Source: Symbiodinium natans (taxonomy: Eukaryota > Sar > Dinophyceae > Suessiales > Symbiodiniaceae). Taken from it: a stretch of 64,000 nucleotides of DNA. Of this stretch, positions 29,267 to 40,504 are shown in pieces. The translations under genes were made by a program, and so were the position numbers. Within the stretch, counting starts at the first letter, position 1. The number at the start of each line of letters is the position of its first letter. Location: assembly GCA_905221605.1 (NCBI GenBank), contig CAJNDS010002324.1, forward strand, positions 713,501-777,500. The letters run 5' to 3'. The notes under the pieces are model-generated. The model ran no database searches, had not been told where the DNA came from, and saw only the letters and a program-made list of their open reading frames with translations.

Positions 29267-29352
29267 CTGCCACCCTGAAAGTCCAAACCATCCCTCGAAG
29301 CTCGACAAAGCCACCCGATCACTAACCCGAAACCCTGTCAGCAAGCATCTCA

Positions 29353-29466
29353 TCACGTCGAGTCGAGAACTTTCGGCTCTTGTTCCCACTCTGCCCCAGC
29401 CGAGGCCCTGGCCACCTTCAGGGTCTCCTTCAAGCTTTCGGTGACTTCGGCACAGCCTTCAAAACT
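29353..29466 (-). CDS. Candidate exon, helical
   Basis: SFEGCAEVTESLKETLKVAR then SAGAEWEQEPKVLDST and a TGA. Same strand as 29159-29266; a stop here implies either a separate transcript end or splicing before it. Confidence 0.4.
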   Translation of the reverse strand, partial: SFEGCAEVTESLKETLKVARASAGAEWEQEPKVLDST

Positions 29467-29974
29467 AGCAGCGGTAGTCGTCGTCGTTGCTGTCGCTGTA
29501 GGAGTAGGGTAGGAGTAAGAACTTGCAAGCAGTGTGGGTGTGGGGCCTAGCATGGGATATGCGCGCGCGAACGCGCGATGTTGCTCCCCGGTCAGCTCAG
29601 GTCTCCGCGTTCTTGCATTCGGGTGTTCTCTTCGTGAATGTTGCCAAGTCGAGACCTGAGCATGGTTTTGGCTCCGGGGTCTCCCACCTAGCTCAGACGA
29701 GGATCCGTGAATTGCAGGGTTTTTAGGGTTTAGGGTTTGCTGCATCCGGGTTTAGGTCAGGGGTCAGAAGGTGGTGAATTGGAGAAGATCTGCGGCTTTT
29801 GCCAAGAAGCCTGAAAGACACGGGCTTCTCACGAAGCGCCTTTAGAGGTTGGGGGGTTCAAGGCTTAGGGTTCCCTTAACCTGGAGGCTTTTAGGGTTCG
29901 GGAATCCCTGAGCCCTCATCCGCGCATGCCACAAGCGTTCTGCTAGCCTGAGTAAACTTGGTTTTGGGGCATAC

Positions 29975-30118
29975 ATAATATGGAGTATACATACATACAC
30001 ACACATATATATATATATTTATTATATATAGATATATATGTATATATATATATATATGTTTATTTATTTATTTGTATACGTATATGTATATATATATATA
30101 TATATACATACATACTGT
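29975..30118. repeat. TA-rich microsatellite
   Basis: Long (TA)n and ATATATGTATATATA runs. 29480-30690 otherwise holds one open segment at 30185-30325 of unclear strand and telomeric variants. Confidence 0.9.
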
Positions 30119-30708
30119 GCGGAATAGATAGGGTTTATGGGGTATACAGTATATCGTGTAACAAGATTTTGGCTTTAGGGTTTCCGGTACTGGCACTTTC
30201 GACGCTGTGCAGGCTGCACACTCCAAGCCGCATGACCCGTCCAGCAAGGATAAGTCCCGTGCCCGCTGCCAGATTGGCCTCGACGGTACATCCATCAAGA
30301 TCAACATCTCTGCTGTGGCGAACTCACCCTAAACCCTACACCCTTTAAGCCTTATGGGTAGTTCTCAAAATTAGGGTACCTTCTTGGCTTCCCTGCACCC
30401 TGAGAGTAATTGCCTCAGAAGGGGCCCGAATGACCCAGAGCCCTCCCCATAAGTTTAGGGTTGAGGGTTGAGGGTTTAAGGTGCCACTTTGACATGTAGG
30501 AGGGCGAGCCTGCAGGTCCCACCGGAGCGGCAGCATCCTGGCTGACGGAGCCGAGAGACCCAAGGGAGCATGAGAGGTAGGGTTTAGGGTTTAGGGTTTA
30601 TGGTTGAGGGTTGAGGGTTTAGGGTTTTGGGTTTTGGGTTTTGCTCTTCAGACACACTCACCAACATGTACATAGAACCCTATGATATACCCTCTAACCA
30701 AAACATAA

Positions 30709-31005
30709 ACCGCCCCAAACCCCAAACAACCCAAAACCCAAAACAACCCAAAATCCAAAACAACCCAGATCCCAAAACAACCCAGATCCCAAAACAACCC
30801 AAAACCCAAAACAACCCAAAACACAAAACAACCCAAAACAACCCGAAGCATCCCAAAACATCCCAAAACAACCCAGAACAACCCAAAACAACCCAAAACA
30901 ACCCAAAACAACCCAAAACAACCCAAAACCCAAAACAACCCAAAACCCAAAACAACCCAAAACCCAAAACCAAAAACAACCCAAGAACAACCCAAAACCC
31001 TAAAC
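30709..31005. repeat. AACCCAAAAC minisatellite
   Basis: Imperfect tandem CCCAAAACAA/CCCAAAACCC decamers, about 30 units. The long Asn/Gln/Pro and Phe/Trp/Gly frames over it are repeat translations. Confidence 0.9.
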
Positions 31006-31025
31006 CCTGCTCGTCCTTCAGGGGC

Positions 31026-31133
31026 TCGTCTTCGGTGCCTGCATCAACGGAGCTCTTGCGTGCGCTACGACATGCTAACGCTACGGATCAGGAGTCCAGA
31101 TCTGGCGGGAGGCTTGCACCACTCAAGAGGGTT
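31026..31133 (+). CDS. Candidate exon, unrecognised
   Basis: Plus strand SSVPASTELLRALRHANATD and QESRSGGRLAPLK up to a telomeric block. Low confidence, strand unproven. Confidence 0.25.
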
Positions 31134-31374
31134 TAGGGTTAAGGGTTTAGGGGTTTGGGGTTTAGGGTTTGGGGTTCAGGGCCTTTTAGGGTTTAGGCAA
31201 AGTTGCAAAAGCTCCGGAAACTCGATAAGCCCTATAAAGCGTACGAAACCGTACTTAGGCTCTCTCAAGTCGGGTGCCTTCATCCTGAATGTTCAGCTGG
31301 GACTGGCTCACGCTCTGGATTGCCTGCGAAGGCATCTGGGAGTTGTTCAAAAGTAGGGCTTGAGTAGAGAGTTT

Positions 31375-31468
31375 CTACCAATTGATTACGAACCCCCAAA
31401 GAAGAAAGACATTCTTCCTCATTAAGGGATATTCTTTTGGGGGTTCTTAAGTCTTAAGCAAATAGTAG
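31375..31468. mobile_element. Foldback element, family G copy 3
   Basis: CTACCAATTGATTACGAACC near the left pairs with GGTTCTTAAGTCTTAAGCAA near the right; core AACCCCCAAAGAA / TTCTTTTGGGGGTT. Confidence 0.75.
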
Positions 31469-31479
31469 GTTTGGGGTCC

Positions 31480-32745
31480 CATTCTGGGGTTGTGTCTTGG
31501 CTATCTAATCACCGCAAAGCTGGGCACTCCCCAGACTCTCAGGACTCCCATGTGATCTGAGCTTTTGGCGGAGATGCTGGAATCCTGGAAGCACCGTTCG
31601 ACCTCAAGACGCACTAGCAGCAAGCATGAACGGATCGCGAAGTCTGTCCGAAGGGTTGCTCTAAGTCTCTTCCAACAGAAGAGCTTATACTGGAGACTCA
31701 CAGAGGAACCCTACGATACAACCACCCGAAACCCTGAACCCTGAACCCTGAACCCTGAACCCTGAACCCTAAACCCTAAACCCTAAACCCTAAACCCTAA
31801 ACCCTAAGCTGTCATGTGCCGTAGGCTCCGGTCCAAGCCCACTCGCTTCTTGCGGTTGAAGAATGCTTGGAGGATCTGGCACAAAGCGTGTGAGCGTCGA
31901 CGACAGTTCCGTATTGCCACCCCAAAACCTAAACCCTAAACCCTAAACTCTTGGGAACCCATGTTTAAACCCTGCACCCGGCAGCGCATCAGCTTTGCTT
32001 CCTAAGCCAAGGCCACCTTCAGTCTCAGTCATAGAAACCCCCGAGTTTAGTGTTTAGGGTTAGGGTTTCCGGCACGAAGCCTACACGCTCTAAGCCCAAA
32101 AGGGTCCAAGCTGCTCCAAGCTAAATTCAGAATCCCCCTACACCCTAAACCCCAAAACATAAACCCTAAATCCCAAAACATAAACCCTAAACCCTAAACC
32201 CCAAACCCTAAACCCTTTAAACCCTAAAGCCTCAGCCCGCGCCTCGAAGCTAAGGGGCTCGCCACTGGAACAGGCCGTGCCTTGAATCATCGCAGCGATG
32301 GTCAGAACCGCCAGGATGGGTTTTGGGTTTAGGGTTTAGGGTTTGGGGTTCGGAGTTTAGGGTTTAGGGTTTAGGCCCTGGAATCCCCCTGGGCAACCCC
32401 ATGAACGGTTTGTTCAGGAAGATTAGGCCCAAAATTCCCACAAAGAACCCTAAGCCATGAACAACCCTGTTATACATGGTCTCAGCGTTTGGGCCCCAAG
32501 GTGTGTATGGCGGCTGCTCTTTGTTCTTTGAAGGGATCGTATCTTGGATCCCTCCTTGAAACTAGCAGAGGACCTTGTGGTTCCTTGGGGCCTGTTCTCT
32601 CCTACCTTCCCGCCAGTCATAAGAAGCCCTAAACCATGAACCCTAAACCCTACACTATATATAAAAAAAAACCTGAAACCCTAAACCAAAGTGACGCATA
32701 AGAAGCCCTGAACCATGAACCCCAAATTCTAAACCCTATATACAC
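31480..32745. other. No supported gene
   Basis: Telomeric array CCCTGAA/CCCTAAA at 31735-31806 and many short variants; a 31500-31700 minus-strand frame (SLQYKLFCWKRLRATLRTDF) could be an exon but has no landmark. Confidence 0.45.
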
Positions 32746-32754
32746 CCTCAACCC

Positions 32755-33181
32755 TGAACCAAAGTGACTGTGGTGCTACGTTTCGGCTTCAACCACCAAG
32801 CCCGCGGCAGAAGGACAGCATATCGGCGTGGGAGGTCTGCGCATCCATGCCACCCTGGCATGCTGACATGAACCCGAGTGCCACCTCGCTTCAACCATGC
32901 CCCTACTGATGCTTCTGTCGGCCAAGCTGCGCTTGACAGAATGCTTTTGTAGACAAAGTCCACGAACCTGCAACGTGAGGCTTTTTCAATGTTGGGGCCA
33001 CGCGTCTCTGCTCCGAAGTGTTGCTGAGGCAGTGGCTTCTCCCGCTCGTTCGCATCCAGGTCTTCTTCATGCGCCAGGATGTAGTTGAAGCGGCGCAACT
33101 GAGCTCTGCTGAGTGTTCCCAAGGTTGCTTGAGGATGGCTACACGCATCCTCGACATTCTGGTCCCCTCTTTGGTACACCA
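32755..33181 (-). CDS. Candidate exon(s), unrecognised
   Basis: Minus strand open for 140 codons: GDQNVEDACSHPQATLGTLS, RAQLRRFNYILAHEEDLDAN, CRFVDFVYKSILSSAAWPTE. Longest non-repeat frame of its area with acidic/basic alternation. No family recognised. Confidence 0.45.
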
Positions 33182-33639
33182 AATTTCAGGTGAGGTCTCT
33201 TCCCTCCCATAAAAAGAGATCGTAAATCCCCCTAAACCCTACACCCTAAACCCTAAACCCTAAACCCGAAACCCTGCAATAGGACGTCTCGGGCCACAAC
33301 CATGCGCTGCTTGGTCACGCCCTGCAGGCCGTGTTGCATTTGGAACAGGTTCCACATGAACGGAGGGTTTAGGGTTTAGGGGTTTGGGGTTTAGGGTTTA
33401 GGGTACTATGAGTTTAGGTTTCCGGGTTCCTTTTTTGGGGCTCCGTGGTTCAGAAGAGTTCAAGTGTTTATAGGGGTTCAAACAGGAAACCTGCTTTGGG
33501 GGGTGAATCTACCACATGCTTAAGGTACGGTCCCTTTGTGTCTGATGACCCTGCAAAATTCATTTCTGGGTTGTTCCCGCTTTTTTGGGCCGGCCTGCTC
33601 AGTAAGTCGCATACGTGGCTACCCCTGGCCTGATCATCA

Positions 33640-33863
33640 CGAAGGTCGTTGTACGTGGAGCTATCTCGGCAGCAGGCATGGTCAAAAGATGTCAAAAGTG
33701 AGTCACACCAGTGCATCGAGCATCACTACATGGGATTGGCAACTTCGCTTTTTCGGAGGGCTCCGCAGGTACTGTCTCGCCGCATGATCGGACCTCCCCA
33801 CAGCTCGGCCGCGAATGACCCATGCCGGTGGCCTCTCCCGCATCCTCGTGACAAGCTCTACCC
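33640..33863 (+). CDS. Candidate exon, unrecognised
   Basis: Plus strand YVELSRQQAWSKDVKSESHQ, CIEHHYMGLATSLFRRAPQ, possible donor CCGCAG|GTACTG at 33768, and open up to the foldback at 33864. Open sequence resumes after it (33930-34113). Confidence 0.4.
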
Positions 33864-33922
33864 AAAGGCTCCAGTGTAGTACCTTCTTGGGGTAGTATAC
33901 TAAGGAACTACATTGGAGCCTT
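33864..33922. mobile_element. Foldback element, family I
   Basis: AAGGCTCCAGTGTAGT pairs with ACTACATTGGAGCCTT; 59 bp, one of the shortest here. Confidence 0.85.
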
Positions 33923-34112
33923 CAGGTAGTTTCCCAGACACTAGGGGGAAGCTGTGCCCCCTTGCCGCTCCTCGTGGTTTCTGACGTTCTTCATGGAGCG
34001 CGTTGCCGCGCCCTGGGAGCGTGGGATGTCGAGGCGGAATCTACGAGACGTCACACCGGCAGCTTCAGGCAGTGGACGCCAGAATCGTGGCACAAGAGGG
34101 AGTAGACCTGCG

Positions 34113-34200
34113 TGGGCTATTATACGCTATGCAACCCCTTAAAAAAGGCCCTTTATAGGGTTGGTTAGGGGATTACAAGGCCGAATACCCCATATTGGGA
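34113..34200. mobile_element. Foldback element, family D copy 2
   Basis: GTGGGCTATTATACGC...GGCCCTTTATAGGGTTGGTT...ACCCCATATTGGGAC; resembles 25846-25930 in its interior. Confidence 0.65.
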
Positions 34201-34574
34201 CCTGAGCTGCTTAGGTCCCGATGCTCTGGACACCGTCGCAGCCAATGTGGTGTAGTGAAGGGGCCAGTCTGCTTTAACAGTGTTGCTTGGGGGCTTGATT
34301 CAGGAGCCAGGCGGCGTACCAGTACGCGAAATCTGCAGAGATGGCCAGCGACAAGAAATCGTTCCACGCGTACATGAAGCAATTGCCTGCAAACCTCAGC
34401 AAACTCAGCACTGAAAGAGCCTCAATCACCGCAATTAACCCTAAACCCTAAACATCCCTAAACCCCAAACCCTTATAAACCCCAAAAGCTAAGAGCGGGC
34501 CTAGGGTCCTGTAATCCCGTAAGCCCCTTATGAATAAACCCTGTATAGAACCTAAACCGTCAAGCCCAACCCGG

Positions 34575-34705
34575 TAAACCGTCCAAGCCGAGGCGCTGAG
34601 AACCCGAAAGCACTTTGGACTGCATTCCAATGAAGTCAGAGAGCAGCTCAATGAGAGTGGCCATCCTCAGGATTCGAAGCTTCGGGTCTTTGGGGAGAGT
34701 TTCTC
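34575..34705 (-). CDS. Candidate exon, unrecognised
   Basis: Minus strand LPKDPKLRILRMATLIELLS then DFIGMQSKVLSGSQRLGLDG; strong coding appearance. Its upstream side is the T/G homopolymer block. Confidence 0.5.
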
Positions 34706-34712
34706 TTTTTTT

Positions 34713-34760
<48 letters not shown>
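34706..34760. repeat. Poly-T run joined to ~38-nt poly-G run
   Basis: TTTTTTTTTTTTTTT then G only to 34760. Strong G-quadruplex potential. Confidence 0.95.
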
Positions 34761-35236
34761 CTTGAGAACTTCCAGAGTCCTTACACCTGGTGATATCCTT
34801 GATCTTGGACTTGCAGCTACTATAGGGGGCCTCAATAGTTTGAACAGGGCTTTGGGGGTTATTATGGTATCTTTACAAAGGGACCCTAAGGGAAAACTCT
34901 TCGCAATTATGCCGACCCCAAACCCTAAACCCTAAACCCCAAACCCTAAACCCTAAACCCTGAACCCTGAACACTTCAGGCCAGGCGTCCAAGTGAAAAG
35001 GACCAGCGTGGCCAGGGGCATCGGAACCTAGAGCACACGGGGAGCCCGGTAGCCGTTCAAAATGCAGAATTATAGGCATCTATCCCTAAACCCTAAACCC
35101 TAAACCCTAAACCCCGCATTGCTTAACGGGTGTGTGGTAAAATTTCAGCCTAAGGTTCAAGGCCGAGTCACCTCCTTCCGCTTGGCTACCAGCCATATCC
35201 TGAGTCAATCAATCATGAACCAGGCAACAAGGCTTT

Positions 35237-35385
35237 ACTTGGAGGTTCATGGTACTTCTGAACTAATTATAACTATAACTATATGCTTATAACTGCACTT
35301 ATCACCATACTTGGGCACCTAAGGGGCTGATAAGTGGGTTCTAAGTGCACTTATGTTTGGGAAATAAGTACCATGAACCTCCAAG
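35237..35385. mobile_element. Foldback element, family B copy 3 (intact)
   Basis: ACTTGGAGGTTCATGGTACTT pairs with AAGTACCATGAACCTCCAAG (first 20 nt). Flanked by GGCTT on both sides. No telomeric insert, so it shows the uninterrupted form. Confidence 0.9.
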
Positions 35386-35389
35386 GGCT

Positions 35390-36200
35390 TACGGCTCAGG
35401 CGTCAAGGTTTAGGAGATGGACTGAGGCAAGGAGGGAAGAAAGAAAGGGGCGAGGGAGGGAAGGGAGAGAGGGACAGAGAGACAGAGTGAGTGAGTGAGA
35501 GAGAGAGAGAGGTGCAAGGAAGCCTACTGCACGCGGTATGTTTTTACACCATATACTGTATACTATATAAATACATATATACATAGATACAACACAATGC
35601 ATATATGTACACACACACATATATATATATATATAGGTAGATACCTACTATGACTTTTCGAGATTTTGAAGGCAAATGACGACAGGATGCTGAGGAACCA
35701 TGACAATGTCATCGATCGCAAAAGCAGCCGACCACACTGCATCGGCCACTGGCGAACCACAGTCCTTGCGTCAAGATGCGAGTTTAGGGTTTAGGGCTTC
35801 GGGGTTTGGGGTTTAAAGGTTTGGGGTTTAGGGTTTGGGGTTTAAGGTTTGGGGTTTAGGGTTTGGGGTTTAGGGTTTGGGGTGTAAGGTTTGGGGTTTA
35901 GGGTTTAGGGAGACTCGCCCCCAGCCTCCCTTCAAAACCCGTCCAATCACTCTACAGGCAAACCCACAACACATCTGAACTTTCCAACTCGAGCCAAGAG
36001 TCCCCTTTGCTGAGCAGCGAGAGAGCGAAGAGAGCTGACACGATCAGAAGCACTGCAGACCACCTCGCTGCTCAGCACAGCGAGTCTTACCATACTGTAG
36101 CGGTTGGCTTAGGATTGAAAGGGTCATAACTGAGGCGAGACCCAAGAGGCACGTCGCAATAACCTGGGTGCCTTACAGGGGAGCCTACTCTGGGTCCTAG
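35390..36200. other. No supported gene
   Basis: GAGA/GAGT-rich tract (35430-35515), CA/TA microsatellite (35565-35635), TTTGGGG/TTTAGGG array (35780-35910), then unique sequence without a clear exon. Confidence 0.5.
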
Positions 36201-36607
36201 GAGGCGATGAAGGGGGCTTCAGAGGGCTTCAGTAAGACATTGCAGGGCTTGGGTCTTTGCTTGCAGTTGTTTGTTGTTGTGGCTGTTGTGTTGCACTTTA
36301 GTGGCTGCGGCTGTGGATGCAGCGTCGGTGTCGTCCGTGTGGTTTTTCTCGCGCGGGGTGTTGCTGCTCTGGCCAGGGGGGGTTGTTTTTGGTGGGTGTC
36401 GGTTTGTTGCGAGCCTTTGCGAGTAGGTCATTTGGTAACAAGCAACGGTGGGATCCCCCCCCCTCTCAGTCCAAAAAGCTTTAAAGCTTTTTTCGGATGG
36501 GATCCTCCTAACCTTCTTGGAGACATTATTGCATGTACTAGGATGCCCTCTGAGACTGTTCCTGAACAAGAGCCTCTTACACCCAAAAAAAGGAAAGTGC
36601 AAACTAC

Positions 36608-37031
36608 CCCAAGTAGTTCTGGCAGCTCGGGCTAGTGTTCACTGCAAAGCAGCTGCTGTTCGATGCCATTTCCATGACCATGAAAACTGTGCCCTGTCAC
36701 CATGCTTGGAGAGGAGGTGCGAGCCTGAACTCTGTTTACGGATACACAACAATGGCATGAGGAGAGTGTGCAAGTTGGCAAGGGTGGTGCCGCTTGATTT
36801 TGCCATGCTGCGGGTCACCCCTGGGCCCGGGGGATCTGCACTCACCCACTTTGCTTCGTGGGTTGGGCGTCGGCGTGGTGTGGACCCTAAACCCCTAGAC
36901 CGCAAAAACTCTCTGGGTGCCCTGCGGCATTTCTTGGGCATCATCGGCCGCAGCTGCCTTGCATCACAGGAGGTCAGCAGTTCTGAACGAAGGAAGTGCA
37001 TCCCCATCCCCAAGGCCAGGGTTCAGGCTTA
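36608..37031 (+). CDS. Candidate exon(s), unrecognised
   Basis: Plus strand open for over 140 codons beyond a family E-like segment: VHCKAAAVRCHFHDHENCAL, LERRCEPELCLRIHNNGMRR, VCKLARVVPLDFAMLRVTPG. Cys/His-rich start. The opposite strand is open also. Not identified. Confidence 0.4.
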
Positions 37032-37242
37032 GTACGGTTTAGGGCTTGTAAGGCTTCGTGCTTATAAGCTATTAGGGCTTGGGTAAAATTTTTTGGCTGA
37101 GGTTCAGGGTTTACAAGGCTAAGGGCTACAGGGTTGTAAGCTGCGGGCCACTTTCCAGCGCCGCAGCTGCATAGAAGCCCAGGACGTCAGCATCACCTAG
37201 CGCGAAGGCAATCTAACCACCCCACATTCTACAAACATGACT

Positions 37243-37339
37243 TGGGATGTTCCCCTTATGCTAGCAGTCCTTAATAGGAACTATAGTACCCCCTATTACA
37301 ACCCCTATGAAGGACTGTGAGCACAAGGGGGAACATCCC
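37243..37339. mobile_element. Foldback element, family A copy 4
   Basis: GGGATGTTCCCCTTATGCTA and TGAGCACAAGGGGGAACATC near the ends; inner CAGTCCTT/AAGGACTG pair. Confidence 0.9.
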
Positions 37340-37625
37340 AAGACAGAACAATTGGGGGCCGTTCTTACGAACTGTTAGGATGAGAGCTCACTCAGAAGAG
37401 ACCCGTTTTTAGACTAGAATCATTCGAACCCCCCCCCCCCCCGAACCCTTAAACCCTAAACCCTGAACCCTAAACCCTCATCCCACAGAATGACCCATGT
37501 CCTTTGCCTGCGAAGCTGACAGAAGCAGGAAGAGGGCCGTTCCACCCAGCACCCCTCTGTCTGGCACATAGCAGTCCTGAGAAACTTGACGACTGCTCCG
37601 CCTTGACTAATTATTTTCATCAGGT

Positions 37626-37730
37626 GGGGGCTTCCGAAATTAGGGGTACCCTATTGGGGTCCTTATTATAAGGGAATCCTACGTGCAATTTGGGGGTTTA
37701 TATTACGGTCCCCTATTTTCGTAAATTCCC
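37626..37730. mobile_element. Foldback element, family C copy 2
   Basis: GGGGGCTTCCGAAATTAGGG pairs with CCCTATTTTCGTAAATTCCC; interior CCTTATTATAAGGGAATCC as in copy 1. Confidence 0.85.
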
Positions 37731-37935
37731 AGGTACTACAACGAAGCCTGCCATCACCAGTGAGTGGACTTTTACGACTGGGGCTCGATCCATGACAGGG
37801 ACATTGTACTTGTGATAGCTGAGACTTGTGCTCATGCGCCGTCGATGGGACTACGACCATGGTATGCCATGATCGCGACACGCCACTGACAAGTACTGTT
37901 GCTAGTTTGGCTACCCTAAACCCCAAACCCTAAAG

Positions 37936-38124
37936 CCGAAAAAAACCACTTCGACGACGACCAGCCAAAGTTCACTCCAAGCTTCGTAGGGTTGGGGATG
38001 AAGTACGAAGCCCACAAGCTCCAGGCCGTTGCTGGCCTTAAGGGAGGAGCTTCGATGGACGGCGGGCTGGGCAACTCTAACCTTCAGAACCGACGAAAAA
38101 GGTTGAGGGAAAAAACCCGGGTTT
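37936..38124 (+). CDS. Candidate exon, unrecognised
   Basis: Acceptor-like CTAAAG|CC; EKNHFDDDQPKFTPSFVGLG, then YEAHKLQAVAGLKGGASMDG and NSNLQNRRKR. Strong coding look, basic tail. Pairs by strand with 38172-38305. Confidence 0.55.
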
Positions 38125-38171
38125 AGGGTTTAGAGTTTGGGGCGTAGGGTTCAGTGTAAAGCTGCAATTTC

Positions 38172-38305
38172 AAGACCCTGCAACGCTTGAACCCAAAGCA
38201 ACACCAACGACTCCATCTCGCAAGCAAACTTTCAGGCGGAGCAGCAAGGCCCAGGTACAAGGAAGTGGAGCTGATGCTTGCCGCAAAGGATGCCGGCCAA
38301 TGCAG
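38172..38305 (+). CDS. Candidate exon, unrecognised
   Basis: TLQRLNPKQHQRLHLASKLS then RPRYKEVELMLAAKDAGQC, ending TGCAG|GTGATAG, a consensus donor. Probably same gene as the previous entry. Confidence 0.5.
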
Positions 38306-38401
38306 GTGATAGACCAACGATGCGTATCCAATCCTGAGGCATGTCAGGGATTGTCAGGGGTGGGGCCGCGGGTTTTGGGTTTAGGGTTAGGCTTTGGAAT
38401 G

Positions 38402-38604
38402 TCAGATGGCTGAGCTGCCGGGGTACGTGCAAAGAATCTCGGACAGGTTCTGCGCGTAGCTGGCGGGGTCCGTGTGAACGTATCTTCTGACAACCGTGGC
38501 GGCCTCAGGCCCCTCGCCCTTCCCCCAATCAAATTCTCCTACCAATGCGCCCTCTCCGAATGAGAAGTACATCAGTCCGGTGAAACAAAAAGCATGGAAC
38601 ACTG
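38402..38604 (-). CDS. Candidate exon, unrecognised
   Basis: VFHAFCFTGLMYFSFGEGAL, VGEFDWGKGEGPEAATVVRR and YVHTDPASYAQNLSEILC, then a TGA after SSAI. Good bias. A family C foldback remnant (38613-38670) lies between it and the next minus exon. Confidence 0.5.
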
Positions 38605-38694
38605 GCCGGACATGGGAGTTTCTGAAAATAGCATAAGGGAATCCTAGTATATGGGGGTCTATTTGAGGGTGCTGGCACAGTCAAACCCGAACCA

Positions 38695-38885
38695 ATGATA
38701 AATTGCGGTCCAGGAACTACATGGATTTCGAGCATTCTGGCACAGCATATACAGTGTATACATGAGCTGCCGGCAAGTAGCGTAGTACATCAGGGTCATG
38801 ATCAACAGCGCCACCAGGGCAGAGGCGGCAATGGTCTGTATCATGCCGAGGCCAAGGACAAACCGCTTGACCTGACCTCAGTTCC
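38695..38885 (-). CDS. Candidate membrane-protein exon
   Basis: VKRFVLGLGMIQTIAASALV, ALLIMTLMYYATCRQLMYTL and a hydrophobic continuation: one or two transmembrane segments. Ends TGTGCCAG at the foldback remnant. Confidence 0.55.
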
Positions 38886-38919
38886 CCAGTAACTTGATCG
38901 ACAAAAAGAGGAAACCCTC

Positions 38920-39246
38920 TTAAGGTGCCACTAGTGGGTTTAGCATCCAGCAACCTAGGAGGAAAACAAAAAAATAAAGAGCCCTTTGTTCTCTCATGGC
39001 CTGTATAAGGGAGCCCACCCCTTGAAACCAAGGGATCGAAGCTAGGATGGCCCTTAGAACCCTCTGAAAAATATTCCGGAACATGATCCTCTTAAACCCA
39101 AGAAGGGATACTACAAAATGTATCAAGAGCCTACCTAGTAAGGGTACCTCCGTGGAACCTAGCGACGCAGCGCCCCGCCGGACGCCAGTTCCTGGCACCG
39201 GGAGCCAAAGCACGGGGCCATGCTGGCGCGCTCTTGAAGCGCCCAT
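38920..39246 (-). CDS. Candidate exon containing an in-frame element
   Basis: VPGTGVRRGAASLGSTEVPL before, and ASIPWFQGVGSLIQAMREQR after, the family E element at 39046-39134. Element plus one CTAG is 93 nt and has no stop, so the frame is open with or without it. Likely same membrane-protein gene as 38695-38885. Confidence 0.4.
   Translation of the reverse strand: MGASRARQHGPVLWLPVPGTGVRRGAASLGSTEVPLLGRLLIHFVVSLLGFKRIMFRNIFQRVLRAILASIPWFQGVGSLIQAMREQRALYFFVFLLGCWMLNPLVAP
39046..39134. mobile_element. Family E element copy 4
   Basis: GATGGCCCTTAGAACCCTCT to TATCAAGAGCCTAC, flanked by CTAG duplicates (39042-39045, 39135-39138). Minus-strand reading gives CTAG|GTAGGC...CCTAG, i.e. GT-AG. Confidence 0.9.
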
Positions 39247-39281
39247 CGAGACGCGAGGGGCTCAGTGGCAGATCTCTCGGG

Positions 39282-39345
39282 TTTAGGGTTTAGGGTTTAG
39301 GGTTTAGGGTTTAGGGTTTAGGGTTTAGGGTTTAGGGTTTAGGGT
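39282..39345. repeat. TTTAGGG array
   Basis: Nine units. Confidence 0.9.
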
Positions 39346-39349
39346 CTGC

Positions 39350-39925
39350 TGAGTGGAGCACACCAGAAGACACACTATACTCGACTCATTGTCAATTGCA
39401 CGATCGTCTTGCAACTCTCTCTCTGGCGCAGTCAGATGATCATGACTAGGCATGTTGGCTAAGCTGGCAGCTCGCGGAGTGGCGAAAGTACAAAAGATGT
39501 GTTCGGCTGCACATGGCACATGCAAGTAACACAATACCCAGCTCTTCGTGCTACGGTGATCACGCGAGCGTCCCCTAACAGCACTAAACCCTGAACCTTA
39601 TAAACCCTAAACCCTAAACCCTAAACCCTAAAGACCAAACCCTAAACCCTAAACCCTGAACCCCAATTTGCAAAATTCCAAGGTTGGCACAATTCAGCAG
39701 GCGCGCAGCGATGCCTGCAAGGCGCATCTCTCTTTGTGGCTTGGGCACGAAGGCTTCAGAACGCAGGGGTTTAGGGTTGAGGGTTTAGGGTTTAAGGTTT
39801 AGGGTTTCGGGTTTAGGGTGGGTAAGGATTTGTTTTTTTTGTTTTTTTTGCCGGGGTGGTTTCCGAATCAGGGCTTAGGGTTTAGGGTTTTTATTTCTAG
39901 TCATCCCCACTAAGGACACCCAGTA
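39350..39925. other. No supported gene
   Basis: Unique sequence and telomeric variants; a T-rich run at 39830-39852. Confidence 0.5.
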
Positions 39926-40030
39926 TGGGATGTGCGATATTCGGGTTACCATATTGGGGTCCTGATTATAAGGGAGTCCTACTATGGCGGGGGGTTCTAT
40001 TTTAGGGGTCCCCTACTTATCTCAAACCCC
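39926..40030. mobile_element. Foldback element, family C copy 3
   Basis: GATTATAAGGGAGTCCTACT interior and TTTTAGGGGTCCCCTACTTA near the right end; degenerate left end. Confidence 0.7.
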
Positions 40031-40031
40031 C

Positions 40032-40133
40032 CATAACCCTAAACCCTAAACCCTAAACCCTAAACCCTAAACCCTAAACCCTAAACCCTAAACCCTAAAC
40101 CCTAAACCCTAAACCCTAAACCCTAAACCCTAT
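40032..40133. repeat. CCCTAAA array
   Basis: Fourteen perfect units directly beside family C copy 3. Confidence 0.95.
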
Positions 40134-40345
40134 CTTAAACCCCCCATTTGGTGCTTTTGCATCTGGCCTGCCGTCGTTCCGATCAAGCCGCGCTGTTCGT
40201 GCATCACCTTGCGGGGTTGGCCGCACCCCTTCCCTCTGACACGCAATCCTGGGTTGCTGTCGAGGAACTTAAGTTCGGTTCTATAGGGATACATTGTAGG
40301 TGACATGGTAGCTCCGTCCTATGGTAACTTGATTCCAGCTCCTTA

Positions 40346-40446
40346 TACCAGGATGGGCCATTAGGCCTTAGAATCCCCACAAGCAACCCCATAAAGGGCC
40401 TTTTTTAAGGGGTTGTAGTTGTAGGGTATACTAGCCCATCCTTGTA
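40346..40446. mobile_element. Foldback element, family D copy 3
   Basis: TACCAGGATGGGCC pairs with CTAGCCCATCCTTGTA; interior AACCCC...GGGGTT. Confidence 0.85.
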
Positions 40447-40504
40447 ACACCTAAACCCTAAACCCTAAACCCTAAACCCTAAACCCTTAACCCCGCTTCC
40501 TTAT

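Noticed and set aside
30648-31136. Long Gln/Asn/Pro or Phe/Trp/Gly protein
   Set aside because: All frames translate an AACCCAAAAC minisatellite; no independent coding evidence.
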